A stretch of DNA of 64,000 nucleotides from Polyangiaceae bacterium (GTDB lineage Bacteria; Myxococcota_A; Polyangia; Polyangiales; Polyangiaceae), in assembly GCA_025936115.1 (NCBI GenBank), contig JAICTZ010000019.1, positions 1 to 64,000 of the forward strand. The letters are read 5' to 3'. Shown here in pieces: positions 53,365-62,066 of the stretch. The notes under the pieces were generated by a model. That model was not told the DNA's origin. It worked only from the letters and a program-made list of their open reading frames with translations, and ran no database searches. Within the stretch, counting starts at the first letter, position 1; every line of letters begins with the position of its first letter. The position numbers were made by a program, and so were the translations under genes.

Positions 53365-54666
53365 ATGACACTTCGCACGGGCTCAATCTTTGGGGTGATG
53401 GCGTTCGTCATTTCCGGCGGGGGTTGCGGCAGCTCGTCGGACGACGATTCGACTTCCGGCAGAGCCGGTGACACGGGAACGGCGGCGGAGGCGGGCGCGA
53501 CGACCGGTGGCGCCGGCGGCAAAGGCGGCGGCGGAGGTTCGGCAGCGGTGCCGAGCGGCGGCATGCAGGCGATGAAGGGTGGTTCCGGGGGCACTACAGC
53601 AGGTAGCGCGGGGACGAACTCTCAGTCAGGGCGTGGAGGAGCCTCGACAGGAGGAGTGGCCGGCGATCTTGGTGACAGTGGCGCGACCGGTGCGGGAGAA
53701 GGCGGCGGGAGCGGCAGTGGCGGCGCGGGTGCTACGGGAGGCACGGGAGGCACGGTGGGTACGGGTGGAAGTGGCGGCAACGGGATGATGGGCGGTCCGT
53801 TGCCACCCGAGCTCGCATGGGAGCGTCAGGGCAATTTCGAGCTCTACGAAGCAATTTGGGGCAGCGGTCCGAATGACATTTACGCCGTAGGACGCGCCGG
53901 GAGCTTGGTGCACTCGGTCGGAGACGGGACGTGGCAGTCCCAGGAGACGAACACGAGCGCGGACCTCAAAGGCATTTGGGGTTCGGGGTCGAACGACATC
54001 TACGTAGCGACCACCGCAAACCTCATTCTGCACTCGGCGGGCGACGGCACGTGGGATCACCAAGCTCAAGACAGCGGAACTTCGTTCAACAACGTTGGAG
54101 GCGTGGATTCGGCGAACGTCTACGTCGTCGGCGCAGGCGTCATGCACGGCACCGGTGACGGCATGTGGGGCGACTCCCAGAAGGTAGCGAGCGGCACCCT
54201 TTACGCCGTGTGGGGCAGCTCACCGACGAACCTCTACGTAGCGATGTCCGGCGCCTCCGGGCACGTCATCTATCACTCCAAAGGTGACGGCAATTGGAGC
54301 GCGCAGACTTCGCCCAGCTTGTCGTCCGCCCACGACGTGTGGGGCTCGAGCGCCGATCATTTGTATGCCGCAGCGGAGAACATGCTGCTCCGTTCGACTG
54401 GGGACGGCACCTGGGCTTCCGAATTGAACCTTCCGACGCCGGTCACCGAGCGCTTCGTGGCGGTATTTGGACCTTCGCCCGAGGTGATCTACGCGCCGAC
54501 GGACAAAGGGAACGTCTACCGCTCCAACGGAGCGGGTACCTGGTCCGAGCCTCAGGTCGTCGATCCCACGCGACAAGGCATGTCGTGCTTCGACGTTTGG
54601 GCGTCGAGTCCGACGGATGTTTACTTGGCGTGTCAGTTCGGTGTCTATCACGGCGTGCCGAAGTAA
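53365..54666 (+). CDS. Gly-rich lipoprotein with predicted seven-bladed beta-propeller
   Basis: A 433-aa exported protein. ATG 53365 gives a proper signal peptide (MTLRTGSIFGVMAFVISGGGC) with a lipobox-like end; an ATG at 53344 would add seven residues. A Gly/Ser linker fills residues 22-150. From about 162 a motif of the form WGSGPNDIYAVG recurs seven times at intervals of about 40 residues (also as WGSGSNDIYVAT, VDSANVYVVG, WGSSPTNLYVAM, WGSSADHLYAAA, FGPSPEVIYAP, WASSPTDVYLAC), which fits a seven-bladed propeller. It is alone on the plus strand inside the minus-strand cluster and may be unrelated to it. Confidence 0.85.
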   Translation: MTLRTGSIFGVMAFVISGGGCGSSSDDDSTSGRAGDTGTAAEAGATTGGAGGKGGGGGSAAVPSGGMQAMKGGSGGTTAGSAGTNSQSGRGGASTGGVAGDLGDSGATGAGEGGGSGSGGAGATGGTGGTVGTGGSGGNGMMGGPLPPELAWERQGNFELYEAIWGSGPNDIYAVGRAGSLVHSVGDGTWQSQETNTSADLKGIWGSGSNDIYVATTANLILHSAGDGTWDHQAQDSGTSFNNVGGVDSANVYVVGAGVMHGTGDGMWGDSQKVASGTLYAVWGSSPTNLYVAMSGASGHVIYHSKGDGNWSAQTSPSLSSAHDVWGSSADHLYAAAENMLLRSTGDGTWASELNLPTPVTERFVAVFGPSPEVIYAPTDKGNVYRSNGAGTWSEPQVVDPTRQGMSCFDVWASSPTDVYLACQFGVYHGVPK

Positions 54667-54687
54667 CGAGCGCGCTAACCCTCGTGC

Positions 54688-55593
54688 TCACGCGAGTGAC
54701 AATACCGGTCTGCCCGTCTTGGGATTCGTCCAGTTCGCGAGCGCGTCACGGAGACGTAGCGGCGTGAATAGCGTCTGCCTGAAGCTGCGGGGACGACGAG
54801 GGATCTCCTCGTCGAGCAGCGCGCGAACTCGGACGAGCGTCTGTTTGCCAACATCGCTCGAGAAAGCTCGAGTCTCGCCGACGTTCGCCAGAGCGAGGCG
54901 CAGTAGTGCAAGAAATTGAGCCGGGTCGCGCGAGACCGCCCGCGCTCCGGGGAGGAATGCACTGAGTACGGGCTCCAGCGCCGGTGGAAACAGAGTAACA
55001 CCCACACCCGAAACCGCGATCGCTTCGCGCAGCGTCTCTTCGACGATGTCCGCGTAGCTCGTCTCGATGTCTGCGCGCCCGTAAAGCGCGTTCCACTCGT
55101 CGGCCCCGAGCGCGCGAAAGATCTCGTCGCGTAACTTGGTGACGCAATTGCTCTCGAAGTGATCGTACCGGTACGTCCCTGGCTCGCGCTGCCCCGGCTC
55201 CACGCGAGCGTGATCGGCCGCAACATGTCGGTGGAGGTTCGCGAGTTGCTCCCCAGGGAGATCGAGTTCATCGAGTAGAATTCGTTGGGGCAACGGGGTG
55301 CGAGTTTGGAACGCTGCGAAGCTCTCGCGCGTCTTGCGTGCGCGTAGCGTGCCGTTCAAAACGGGCATGAGACTTTCGAGCACCGCCTCCGCCACGGCTT
55401 GGCGAGCCCCGGCCAGACCGCCCGTGAAACGAGGGCGCACCTCCGGCAAGATGTAGTGTCCGTAGCTGTAGGCGGTGAGGCTCGCGGGATCTCCGGAGGC
55501 GTCGTCGAAAACCAGCGCCGCGTGTCCGAAGGCGCGGAGGAGGTCTGCGCCCGGCGTGACGGTAGCGAGGCAAACGCGCTGAAGGCGCATCAT
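54688..55593 (-). CDS. DUF4105 (Lnb N-terminal periplasmic domain) family protein
   Basis: A 301-aa protein, ATG at 55593 overlapping the DUF6603 stop (ATGA). The family hallmarks are a His in LRAFGHAALVFDD (about residues 18-30) and an Asn-Cys in HFESNCVTKLRDEIF (about 145-158), spaced as in NlpC/P60-like papain folds, so a Cys/His hydrolase is possible. Members usually carry a signal peptide; none is visible here. The same frame stays open upstream to 56382 but that part is an Arg-rich shadow. Last gene of operon A, and convergent with the propeller lipoprotein, 21 bases apart. Confidence 0.78.
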   Translation of the reverse strand: MMRLQRVCLATVTPGADLLRAFGHAALVFDDASGDPASLTAYSYGHYILPEVRPRFTGGLAGARQAVAEAVLESLMPVLNGTLRARKTRESFAAFQTRTPLPQRILLDELDLPGEQLANLHRHVAADHARVEPGQREPGTYRYDHFESNCVTKLRDEIFRALGADEWNALYGRADIETSYADIVEETLREAIAVSGVGVTLFPPALEPVLSAFLPGARAVSRDPAQFLALLRLALANVGETRAFSSDVGKQTLVRVRALLDEEIPRRPRSFRQTLFTPLRLRDALANWTNPKTGRPVLSLA

Positions 55594-58500
55594 GCAGCGG
55601 GCGCAATGGTGAAGCGGCCGCGATCCTGAGGATTGTTCTGCAAGTGGGCGCGCAGGGCGAGCAACGCCTGCGTGCGGGTCGTTCCGGTCGCGGTGATGTC
55701 GTTGTTCGGTGTGAGGCTGCACGCGTCTGCTACGACGAAGCGCGGCGGGCGAAGCGATATCTTCTTGTCGCGTCCAGGGTGCATGTAGCGCTGGATCCCG
55801 GAGCGACGCACGCCGCCCAGCGCGGCCGCGCTGCGTTCGAGGAAGTGCTTCAGCTGATCCTGCGTGACGCGGAAGCGCGGCTCGTTGTCGTCGTGCGTCT
55901 CGCCTTGAGCGTCGATGAACTTGGTGACGTACTCGAGCGTGCGGCTCTCCATCGAGCCCGGGCGTACACGGTCGGGCGCAATCGAAATGCCCGCATCCAT
56001 GTCGTCGTAAGACGGCATCGACAGGCGCTGGGCGGAACTCAGTTGCAGGTAATGAGCGGGAGCGAACTTGTCTTCTACGACGCCGATCTCGGTCACGGGC
56101 GTGAGATTCAAGCTCACCGAACCGCGCGTCGCGGAGAGATGGAACTGGTCGTGAATGGCCGGCTTGTACTCGCCGAACTTCTCGAGCACCATGTTGAGCG
56201 GCGCGACCTTCTGGCGCAGAGTCGCGGCGCCGACCGGGTCGACGGGCGTGGTCGCGGCCGTCGCCGCGGCTGAAAGCGCGACCACGGCTAGGCCGCCGGG
56301 CGGCGGCGAGCCCGCCCAGTTGCCCGTGTTCTCGATCGCCGCCCGCAGTCCAATGACTCCAGCGCTCTCGTCGCCGTCCCAAGGATCAATCTCGGGCAAG
56401 GCCGCGGGCTCGGCCCGACCGAACTTCACGTCGATGGGCAGACACGCGTCCCACCAGAGAATGCTGACGCAGACGCGCCCGTTGACGTGCCAGGGCGTGG
56501 GACCGCTCAGCGAGCCGCGCAGCGTGATGCCGAAGCCGACGCCATGGAACGAAACCCGCACGCCCGCGGAGATGCTCGCCGTGAAGGAGAACGGCGAGAA
56601 CACGAAGAGCACGTCGAAGCCGAGCCAGCCGTCGAGGCGGATCCCGAAGCCGCTCGCCTTGAGCTGGATCGAGGCGCCGATTTGCGCGGTGTTCGACGTG
56701 ATGGCGAAGTAGCCCGAAGCCGTGAGGCTCGGGTTACCGCTCACGCCGAGATCGACTGACGCGCGTCGGAGCGTCGGGAAGGCCGGCGGCGACTGGAACC
56801 CTGCGTTGAACCCACCGACGCTGAGAAGGAAGGACGGGTTATTCCCGAATCCCAGGCGATAGGCCATATCGCCCGTGACCACGTAACCTGCGACGGTAGA
56901 ATCGAAGAGGCTCGCGAGCAGCGAGAACGTTTGCGCCGGAAAATCGAGGATACCTGCAACCGCGAGCTGAAAGCGCACGATCGCCGCGTCCGGGCTCGGT
57001 AAGAGCATGCGCACGACACCGAGCACGGCGATGCGTGGGCCGGGAAACTCGAGGATGATCCCGAGATCCGCCGAAATCAGCGTCGGCGTGCCCCAGCCGA
57101 GCTTCGCCATCGGGCCGAAGAGGTAGTGGCCCGGCGCCGCCGGGAACACCGTCGCCAGGTCGTTGATGATCGCTGGAGCGTCTTGAATCGGATTCAGCGG
57201 GAAGAGCAGATTCGCGAGCGAGCCCGTGCGAACGGCCGCGGCGAGCGCCGTCTCGTCCATCGTGCGATTGACGCCGATGAGCCCGCCGATGCCGAGCAAC
57301 GTGAAGCCGAACCCGAGCTGGATCGGAACGAACTCCGCGATGATCACGATCACGAAGGAGTAGCCCTTCGTGCCGTCGGGGAACTTCGTCTCGAGCAAGC
57401 CGAACGCTTTGACGGAGACCGAGAAGACCTGGAGCTCGATCACACCGGAGTAACGGCCGGCGTCGAAGTCGAACGCCAAGAAGCCGCCGCCCTTGACGGC
57501 GCCGGCGTCGATCGCAATGCCGACACCCGTCGGGGGCAGGAAACGCACGCCGAGGTCCATCGGGCCCAGATTTCCGGACTCGAACTTGAGCGCCGCCTCG
57601 ACACCGATCCCTTGAACGATCGCGGTGATCGGACCGAGGAGCAGCCCCGCCTCCACGCCGGCCTGTCCCCGGAGCCCCTGATCATCGACACGCAGGGCCA
57701 GACGGATGGCATGCACGAACACCGGTCCGAGCGTCAGATTGAGCGCGATGACCGTCTCGAGACCTGCCGAGCCAGTGACGAAGATCCCGCGCCGGCTCGA
57801 CCAGCCGACGCCTAGATCGAAATCGATGTGCAAGCCGTCTTGCGGCATCTGGCTCTGCAGGAAACCATCCGCCTCACCGAGCGAGATGGTGAGCCGACCG
57901 CCGTCGACGCCGGCGCTCACCACGACGTCCGAGGGGGACGCCTCGAGTCCCAAGCTCACGTGATAGCTCGTGAGGTCCAGCGTGCCGGTGTTCCCGAAGC
58001 TGAACACGCGCAGCGGCTGCTTGGCGGGAGCACGCCGCACCGTGAGGTCGATGCCGCCGCTCAAGAGGACGCTGGAGGCGCTTTCGACTCCTACGAGCAC
58101 CTGCGGATCGGCATCGGGCTTGAATAGAACGCCCAAGCCCGTGTCGAGCGCCGCTTTCACGTCGAGTTCGGCTTCGAGCCCGCCACCGATGCCGAAACTG
58201 ATTTTGGTAGAGGGCGTTCCGATCAGGCGCGCGGCGATACCCTGGAGCTCCATCGGGCTGACCTTGGGAGCTGGAAATATCCCGACCTCGAGCACGCCGG
58301 TCGCCGGGATGTTGAGCATCCTGCCCACGGCGGCGTCGTCCGGCACGCCAGGGAACATTGACGCGAGCAACGTCGCCGACGGAAAGTCGATCTCAGCAGG
58401 CAAGAGCAGGCCGATGGACAGCTGTGAGATGCTACGAAACAGCCGGTCTCGCTTGATCTCCGGCGTTCCCCAACCGTACACGTCCTCTAGCAGACCCGTC

Positions 58501-59048
58501 GGATCACTAAAGAGGCGGCTCAACCGATCGAGGCGGAACTCGCGAAGCTTGAATGCCGGCTGAAATTTCGTCGCGTCGGCGTCGAGTCGATTTTCCTCGA
58601 TGACGCCCAACGTGATGAGCACGGCCCGCGCCATCTGTGAGGCACTGATGGCCTGGATCAGAATGTAATCGACGATCCGACGCTCGAGAGCGGCGTCGAT
58701 GCCCGTTACCGCGACGTAGGACGAAGGCAGCGCGGCAGTCAGCGAATTCCCCAGGTTCTTCAAATTGCCGATGGTGGCGATGAGCCCGGTCGTCACGGCT
58801 GCGGTGGCAGTGGCCGCGCCGCTCGAATCGCCGTCGAGGCGGGCGGTAACCAGATTCGCAATCGAGTCTTGTACGAGCAACGCCGAGTCGTGAATTTCTC
58901 CGAACACTGGCGGCACGCTGGGCAGCGCGTCGAATCCGAGCTCGGCAACGAACGATCTGACGGCAGTGTCGTCGCTGAATCGCTCGACGAGCGGCCCCAT
59001 GGCAGTGCCAACGAACTCGCTGGCGGAGTCGATACTGAGCACGGTCAT
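55590..59048 (-). CDS. DUF6603 family giant beta-rich protein
   Basis: A 1152-aa protein whose ATG overlaps the lipoprotein stop (ATGA). The core (about residues 450-860) has the DUF6603 hallmarks GFTLLGIGGLIGVNRTMD near 575, PGHYLFGPMAKLGWGTPTLI near 643, and SVGGFNAGFQSPPAFPTLRR near 745. Much of the protein is a long series of amphipathic strands with Gly, like a lipid-transfer groove or a barrel, but no signal peptide precedes it and no obvious export route is seen. The N-terminal 300 residues are helical and variable. The last 250 residues form a separate domain. Function unknown. Confidence 0.85.
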   Translation of the reverse strand: MTVLSIDSASEFVGTAMGPLVERFSDDTAVRSFVAELGFDALPSVPPVFGEIHDSALLVQDSIANLVTARLDGDSSGAATATAAVTTGLIATIGNLKNLGNSLTAALPSSYVAVTGIDAALERRIVDYILIQAISASQMARAVLITLGVIEENRLDADATKFQPAFKLREFRLDRLSRLFSDPTGLLEDVYGWGTPEIKRDRLFRSISQLSIGLLLPAEIDFPSATLLASMFPGVPDDAAVGRMLNIPATGVLEVGIFPAPKVSPMELQGIAARLIGTPSTKISFGIGGGLEAELDVKAALDTGLGVLFKPDADPQVLVGVESASSVLLSGGIDLTVRRAPAKQPLRVFSFGNTGTLDLTSYHVSLGLEASPSDVVVSAGVDGGRLTISLGEADGFLQSQMPQDGLHIDFDLGVGWSSRRGIFVTGSAGLETVIALNLTLGPVFVHAIRLALRVDDQGLRGQAGVEAGLLLGPITAIVQGIGVEAALKFESGNLGPMDLGVRFLPPTGVGIAIDAGAVKGGGFLAFDFDAGRYSGVIELQVFSVSVKAFGLLETKFPDGTKGYSFVIVIIAEFVPIQLGFGFTLLGIGGLIGVNRTMDETALAAAVRTGSLANLLFPLNPIQDAPAIINDLATVFPAAPGHYLFGPMAKLGWGTPTLISADLGIILEFPGPRIAVLGVVRMLLPSPDAAIVRFQLAVAGILDFPAQTFSLLASLFDSTVAGYVVTGDMAYRLGFGNNPSFLLSVGGFNAGFQSPPAFPTLRRASVDLGVSGNPSLTASGYFAITSNTAQIGASIQLKASGFGIRLDGWLGFDVLFVFSPFSFTASISAGVRVSFHGVGFGITLRGSLSGPTPWHVNGRVCVSILWWDACLPIDVKFGRAEPAALPEIDPWDGDESAGVIGLRAAIENTGNWAGSPPPGGLAVVALSAAATAATTPVDPVGAATLRQKVAPLNMVLEKFGEYKPAIHDQFHLSATRGSVSLNLTPVTEIGVVEDKFAPAHYLQLSSAQRLSMPSYDDMDAGISIAPDRVRPGSMESRTLEYVTKFIDAQGETHDDNEPRFRVTQDQLKHFLERSAAALGGVRRSGIQRYMHPGRDKKISLRPPRFVVADACSLTPNNDITATGTTRTQALLALRAHLQNNPQDRGRFTIAPAA

Positions 59049-61198
59049 GGGCGTACCCGCGGGCGAATGACCTGGATGGGGTTCTCTTTGCCCCTGAGGA
59101 AGAGTCCCGGGATCATTTCCGGGACCACTTCGATGGGATTGAGCGTCGTGTCGGGAACGCTCGAACTATTGGCGCGCAGCGTGAAATAGTCGTCCCAGTC
59201 CATCTCCTTGCCTTTGACGGACGGAAGGTAGAGCGGAAAAAAGACGCCGTCCGTGAGTTGTTGCAAGTGCTCTCCGGGGACCTGGACTTGTGTGAACGGA
59301 ATGGGCTGGTACCCGCTGCCTCGGCCGGTGCCCTCGATCACCGAATGTCGGATCGCGGTGTGCATCTTGATGGGATCGGGAAAATTACTGCCGTCTCCGC
59401 CGAACGAGATCCGAGGCAAGAAGATGAACCACGGGACACCGGTGATCCCCGCGTCGTACGGGACCCATCGGATGACGTAGGCGTGCTGCGCCGATTCTGG
59501 AACGATGAAGAACTGGACGCTGCTGTCGAGGCTCGGGATCAGCTTGAAGATCGCGTTGAAGGGGTCTTCAATCTGCTCGAGTAGTTTGCCGAGAAAGGTC
59601 GGATAATCGTGGGTCTCACCGAAGCCGGACAGCACCATCTTGTTCTGGTCTGGACTCATGAAGACATCGGCCTTGATCTCGTTCTTGTCGTCCCAGTGTT
59701 CGGTGACGACGTTGGTTTGCGTGATGAGCGAGTTTTCTAGCCGCCAGGGGCCACGCGTGACCGACACGTACATGTGGTGGTTCCAGAGAATGCAATGGTC
59801 ACCGACTTGCAGATCGCGGTAAGGGACGAACAGCGAATCGAACACACCCGTATCACCCACGCCCGTGCTGACGCCGTCGCTCCAGAGCTCGTTGGTATCG
59901 GGCACGAACGCGTTGCCGAGCGGGTCGTACTCGACCCCTGGCATGATGGCACCGACGACGGGCTGCTTGGGCCGCACGAGGTCGTCGAAATTCTCCCCAT
60001 CTCCGCGGCGATCGACGGCGAAGCGTAGAGCCTCCAGCTGCGTGGCGGCGATGGAATGGTCGCAGAAGAGCCAGGACCGTTTCCAGAGGTCGATTTGTGA
60101 CGCCAGCAAGTGCTCGAGTGACGTGGCGATCGAGAGCGTACTCGGCACACGGTTGTAGTCGTCGCCGGCGATGGGAAGCCAATCCGCGGAGTGCTTCAGC
60201 GGCCCGCCGAGCGGGCCGGGCTCGTCGTCGAATCGCGTCCGCAAGTTTCCGCTGTCGATCCATTGGTATTGGACCGTATGAGGGTCGAACTGCACGTAAA
60301 TATGATTGATATCTGCGGTGTCGATAATCGACTTGGGGAAATACGGATACTCGAACACGCGCACGCGCGAGCCGTCGCGCCACTCCCCGCGGCCGCCGTC
60401 AGCATGCGGCGGGTCGTAGTATGGCGGGGCATTGATCTGCAGGATCATCCGCTCGGCTGCCCGCAGACGGCGGTCGACGAGCTCGGTCAAGGCCTTCTGG
60501 TTGAGTACTGGCCCGTCGCCGGCGTTGTTCCAGAGCTCGTCATGCAATCCCGCGGCGTGCCAAGCAATGGATCGGACGGAGCGATGGCGCAGTTGTCGGT
60601 AAATGGCCGCGCGTGCGGCGACCGTCTCGCCGGTCTTGGTGATCGCTATGTTCTCGAGGTCGAAGTGGTGAATGGATGTGTGGGTGAAGGGTTCGTTCGC
60701 CGTGGCCGTAGACTTGCCGCCGGGTTCGGCGAGTCCGCTGAGCGCCTTGCCAGGATCAAGGAGGTTTTTCAGGAACGTGACGACTGCGTCGAACTGCGGC
60801 CCGATGGCGGCGGTGAGCTGCGCTTCGCTGAACGTCGCGTGCCGCGCGATCATGATTTGCGTTCTACGGAAGATGAACCAACCCTTGTGGCCACTTTCCA
60901 CGATGTCGTCGTCGGTGACTGGGTTGACCTCGTCCGGCTTCTTCTCGTCGCGCGAAAATTGGATGCCCTTGGCGTTCTTCAAGGCCACGAGCACCGCGAG
61001 CAAGAGGTCTGTCGAAGGCCCGAAGGGCTGGGCATTGCGGCAGCCTGTCAAAAGGAGGAGCGACACGATCGTAAGCAGCGGAAGTGCCGGAAACAGCGCA
61101 TCGCGTCGTTGAGCACTCGCCGTGACGTTGCGGAACGACCGTTCGCGTTTCGACGCTCTCCCGCGACGGGAACCCGTTGTCCGTTTAGCCTGGCGCAC
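59045..61198 (-). CDS. Large lipoprotein, first gene of operon A
   Basis: A 717-aa protein. The start is GTG 61198, decided by AAGGAGG four bases upstream; the ATG at 61300 has no such site. The N-terminus has an unusually long basic region (about 36 residues, many Arg/Lys) before the hydrophobic core LPLLTIVSLLLLTGC, with the lipid-carrying Cys at 53. Other marks: YVQFDPHTVQYQWIDSGNLR near 330, VPYRDLQVGDHCILWNHHMY near 455 followed by WRLENSLIT, a phrase that recalls papain-like or LRAT-like hydrolases, and GETHDYPTFLGKLLEQ. I know no function. It could be a surface anchor for the system. Confidence 0.75.
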   Translation of the reverse strand: MRQAKRTTGSRRGRASKRERSFRNVTASAQRRDALFPALPLLTIVSLLLLTGCRNAQPFGPSTDLLLAVLVALKNAKGIQFSRDEKKPDEVNPVTDDDIVESGHKGWFIFRRTQIMIARHATFSEAQLTAAIGPQFDAVVTFLKNLLDPGKALSGLAEPGGKSTATANEPFTHTSIHHFDLENIAITKTGETVAARAAIYRQLRHRSVRSIAWHAAGLHDELWNNAGDGPVLNQKALTELVDRRLRAAERMILQINAPPYYDPPHADGGRGEWRDGSRVRVFEYPYFPKSIIDTADINHIYVQFDPHTVQYQWIDSGNLRTRFDDEPGPLGGPLKHSADWLPIAGDDYNRVPSTLSIATSLEHLLASQIDLWKRSWLFCDHSIAATQLEALRFAVDRRGDGENFDDLVRPKQPVVGAIMPGVEYDPLGNAFVPDTNELWSDGVSTGVGDTGVFDSLFVPYRDLQVGDHCILWNHHMYVSVTRGPWRLENSLITQTNVVTEHWDDKNEIKADVFMSPDQNKMVLSGFGETHDYPTFLGKLLEQIEDPFNAIFKLIPSLDSSVQFFIVPESAQHAYVIRWVPYDAGITGVPWFIFLPRISFGGDGSNFPDPIKMHTAIRHSVIEGTGRGSGYQPIPFTQVQVPGEHLQQLTDGVFFPLYLPSVKGKEMDWDDYFTLRANSSSVPDTTLNPIEVVPEMIPGLFLRGKENPIQVIRPRVRP

Positions 61199-61310
61199 AG
61201 GGCCTCCTTCCCCAGCACTCTCCCGCTGGGTGCAAAACCAAGCATCCTGGTAGGCGCTAGTCACGTCAAGCAAAGCACTCGCTGGCAAGCGAAGTTTCAT
61301 TTTCGTGTGA

Positions 61311-62066
61311 ATGTCCGTGAGTTACTTTTCGAACATGTCCATCGCGACGGCTTACGTCCGGCGTCGCTTTCACGCTCGGTGCATGGGAGCACTCGTGGGA
61401 GTCGTACTCGGTTGTGCTACGAACTCGGTGAACGAACGAGACGCGGCGGCACCCGCCCTCGCGGACCGAACGTCCGTCAACTCCGAAGCACGCGACGTGA
61501 TACTCAGCGGACCACCCTGCGGTGAAACTGCGCCACGCGTTGGCGCGACGCTGCGCCGGCTCGGGACCGGGAAGCCACCGGTTCAGTATTACTTCGTCGA
61601 TCTGCAGGTGACGAACCCGCTTTCGAGCCCGGTGTGGCTGCTTCTCGATGGTCGAAACGTTCCGGGAACGCTGACCACGACCCAGCTCTGGCGCACCTCC
61701 CGTGCTTCGCCGGGATTCTTTTGGTTGCTCTCCGGGTCGCGTAGCACCGTTGCCGTGCGCATCCCGGGCGGGGCGGAGCTACGCCTGAGAGACGTGGAGC
61801 TCTCGACGTCAAAGCACGAGGATTCGATACCCATGGCCTTCGCATCGGATCTGCGCATTGCCGATCGAACAGCTACCGATTGGCTCGGCCACGAAGGCCT
61901 GAACCCCGCGCGTGGGGAGTTTCGGCTCGAAAAAGAAAGCCTAGTCGCCGAACGAAGCGTCGGCACCCTCGAGCGGGTGCGCGTGAGCCTTCACGTCATC
62001 TGCGTCCAGCATGTGGACTTGCGCGTCCCGGTCGTCCCGGACGATGAGTCGTCGGTGCCGCCTTGA
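61311..62066 (+). CDS. Putative lipoprotein of unknown function
   Basis: A 251-aa protein, divergent from operon A. MGALVGVVLGCATNS (residues 25-39) is a lipoprotein-type signal, so the real start may be ATG 61335 or 61383 rather than 61311; no ribosome binding site decides this. The mature part (YYFVDLQVTNPLSSPVWLLLDGRN, then GFFWLLSGSRSTVAVRIPGGAELRLRDVEL) looks like a beta-sandwich. Its 3' end overlaps the opposite-strand methyltransferase gene. I do not recognise the family. Confidence 0.65.
   Translation: MSVSYFSNMSIATAYVRRRFHARCMGALVGVVLGCATNSVNERDAAAPALADRTSVNSEARDVILSGPPCGETAPRVGATLRRLGTGKPPVQYYFVDLQVTNPLSSPVWLLLDGRNVPGTLTTTQLWRTSRASPGFFWLLSGSRSTVAVRIPGGAELRLRDVELSTSKHEDSIPMAFASDLRIADRTATDWLGHEGLNPARGEFRLEKESLVAERSVGTLERVRVSLHVICVQHVDLRVPVVPDDESSVPP

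Noticed and set aside
55594..56382. Long N-terminal extension of the DUF4105 gene
   Set aside because: It is an Arg-rich shadow of the DUF6603 gene; the ATGA overlap at 55593-55590 gives a natural start.
39608..61198. Phage tail or contractile injection system
   Set aside because: No sheath, tube, baseplate, VgrG or AAA+ ATPase-like protein can be recognised among the products; kept as an unknown system.
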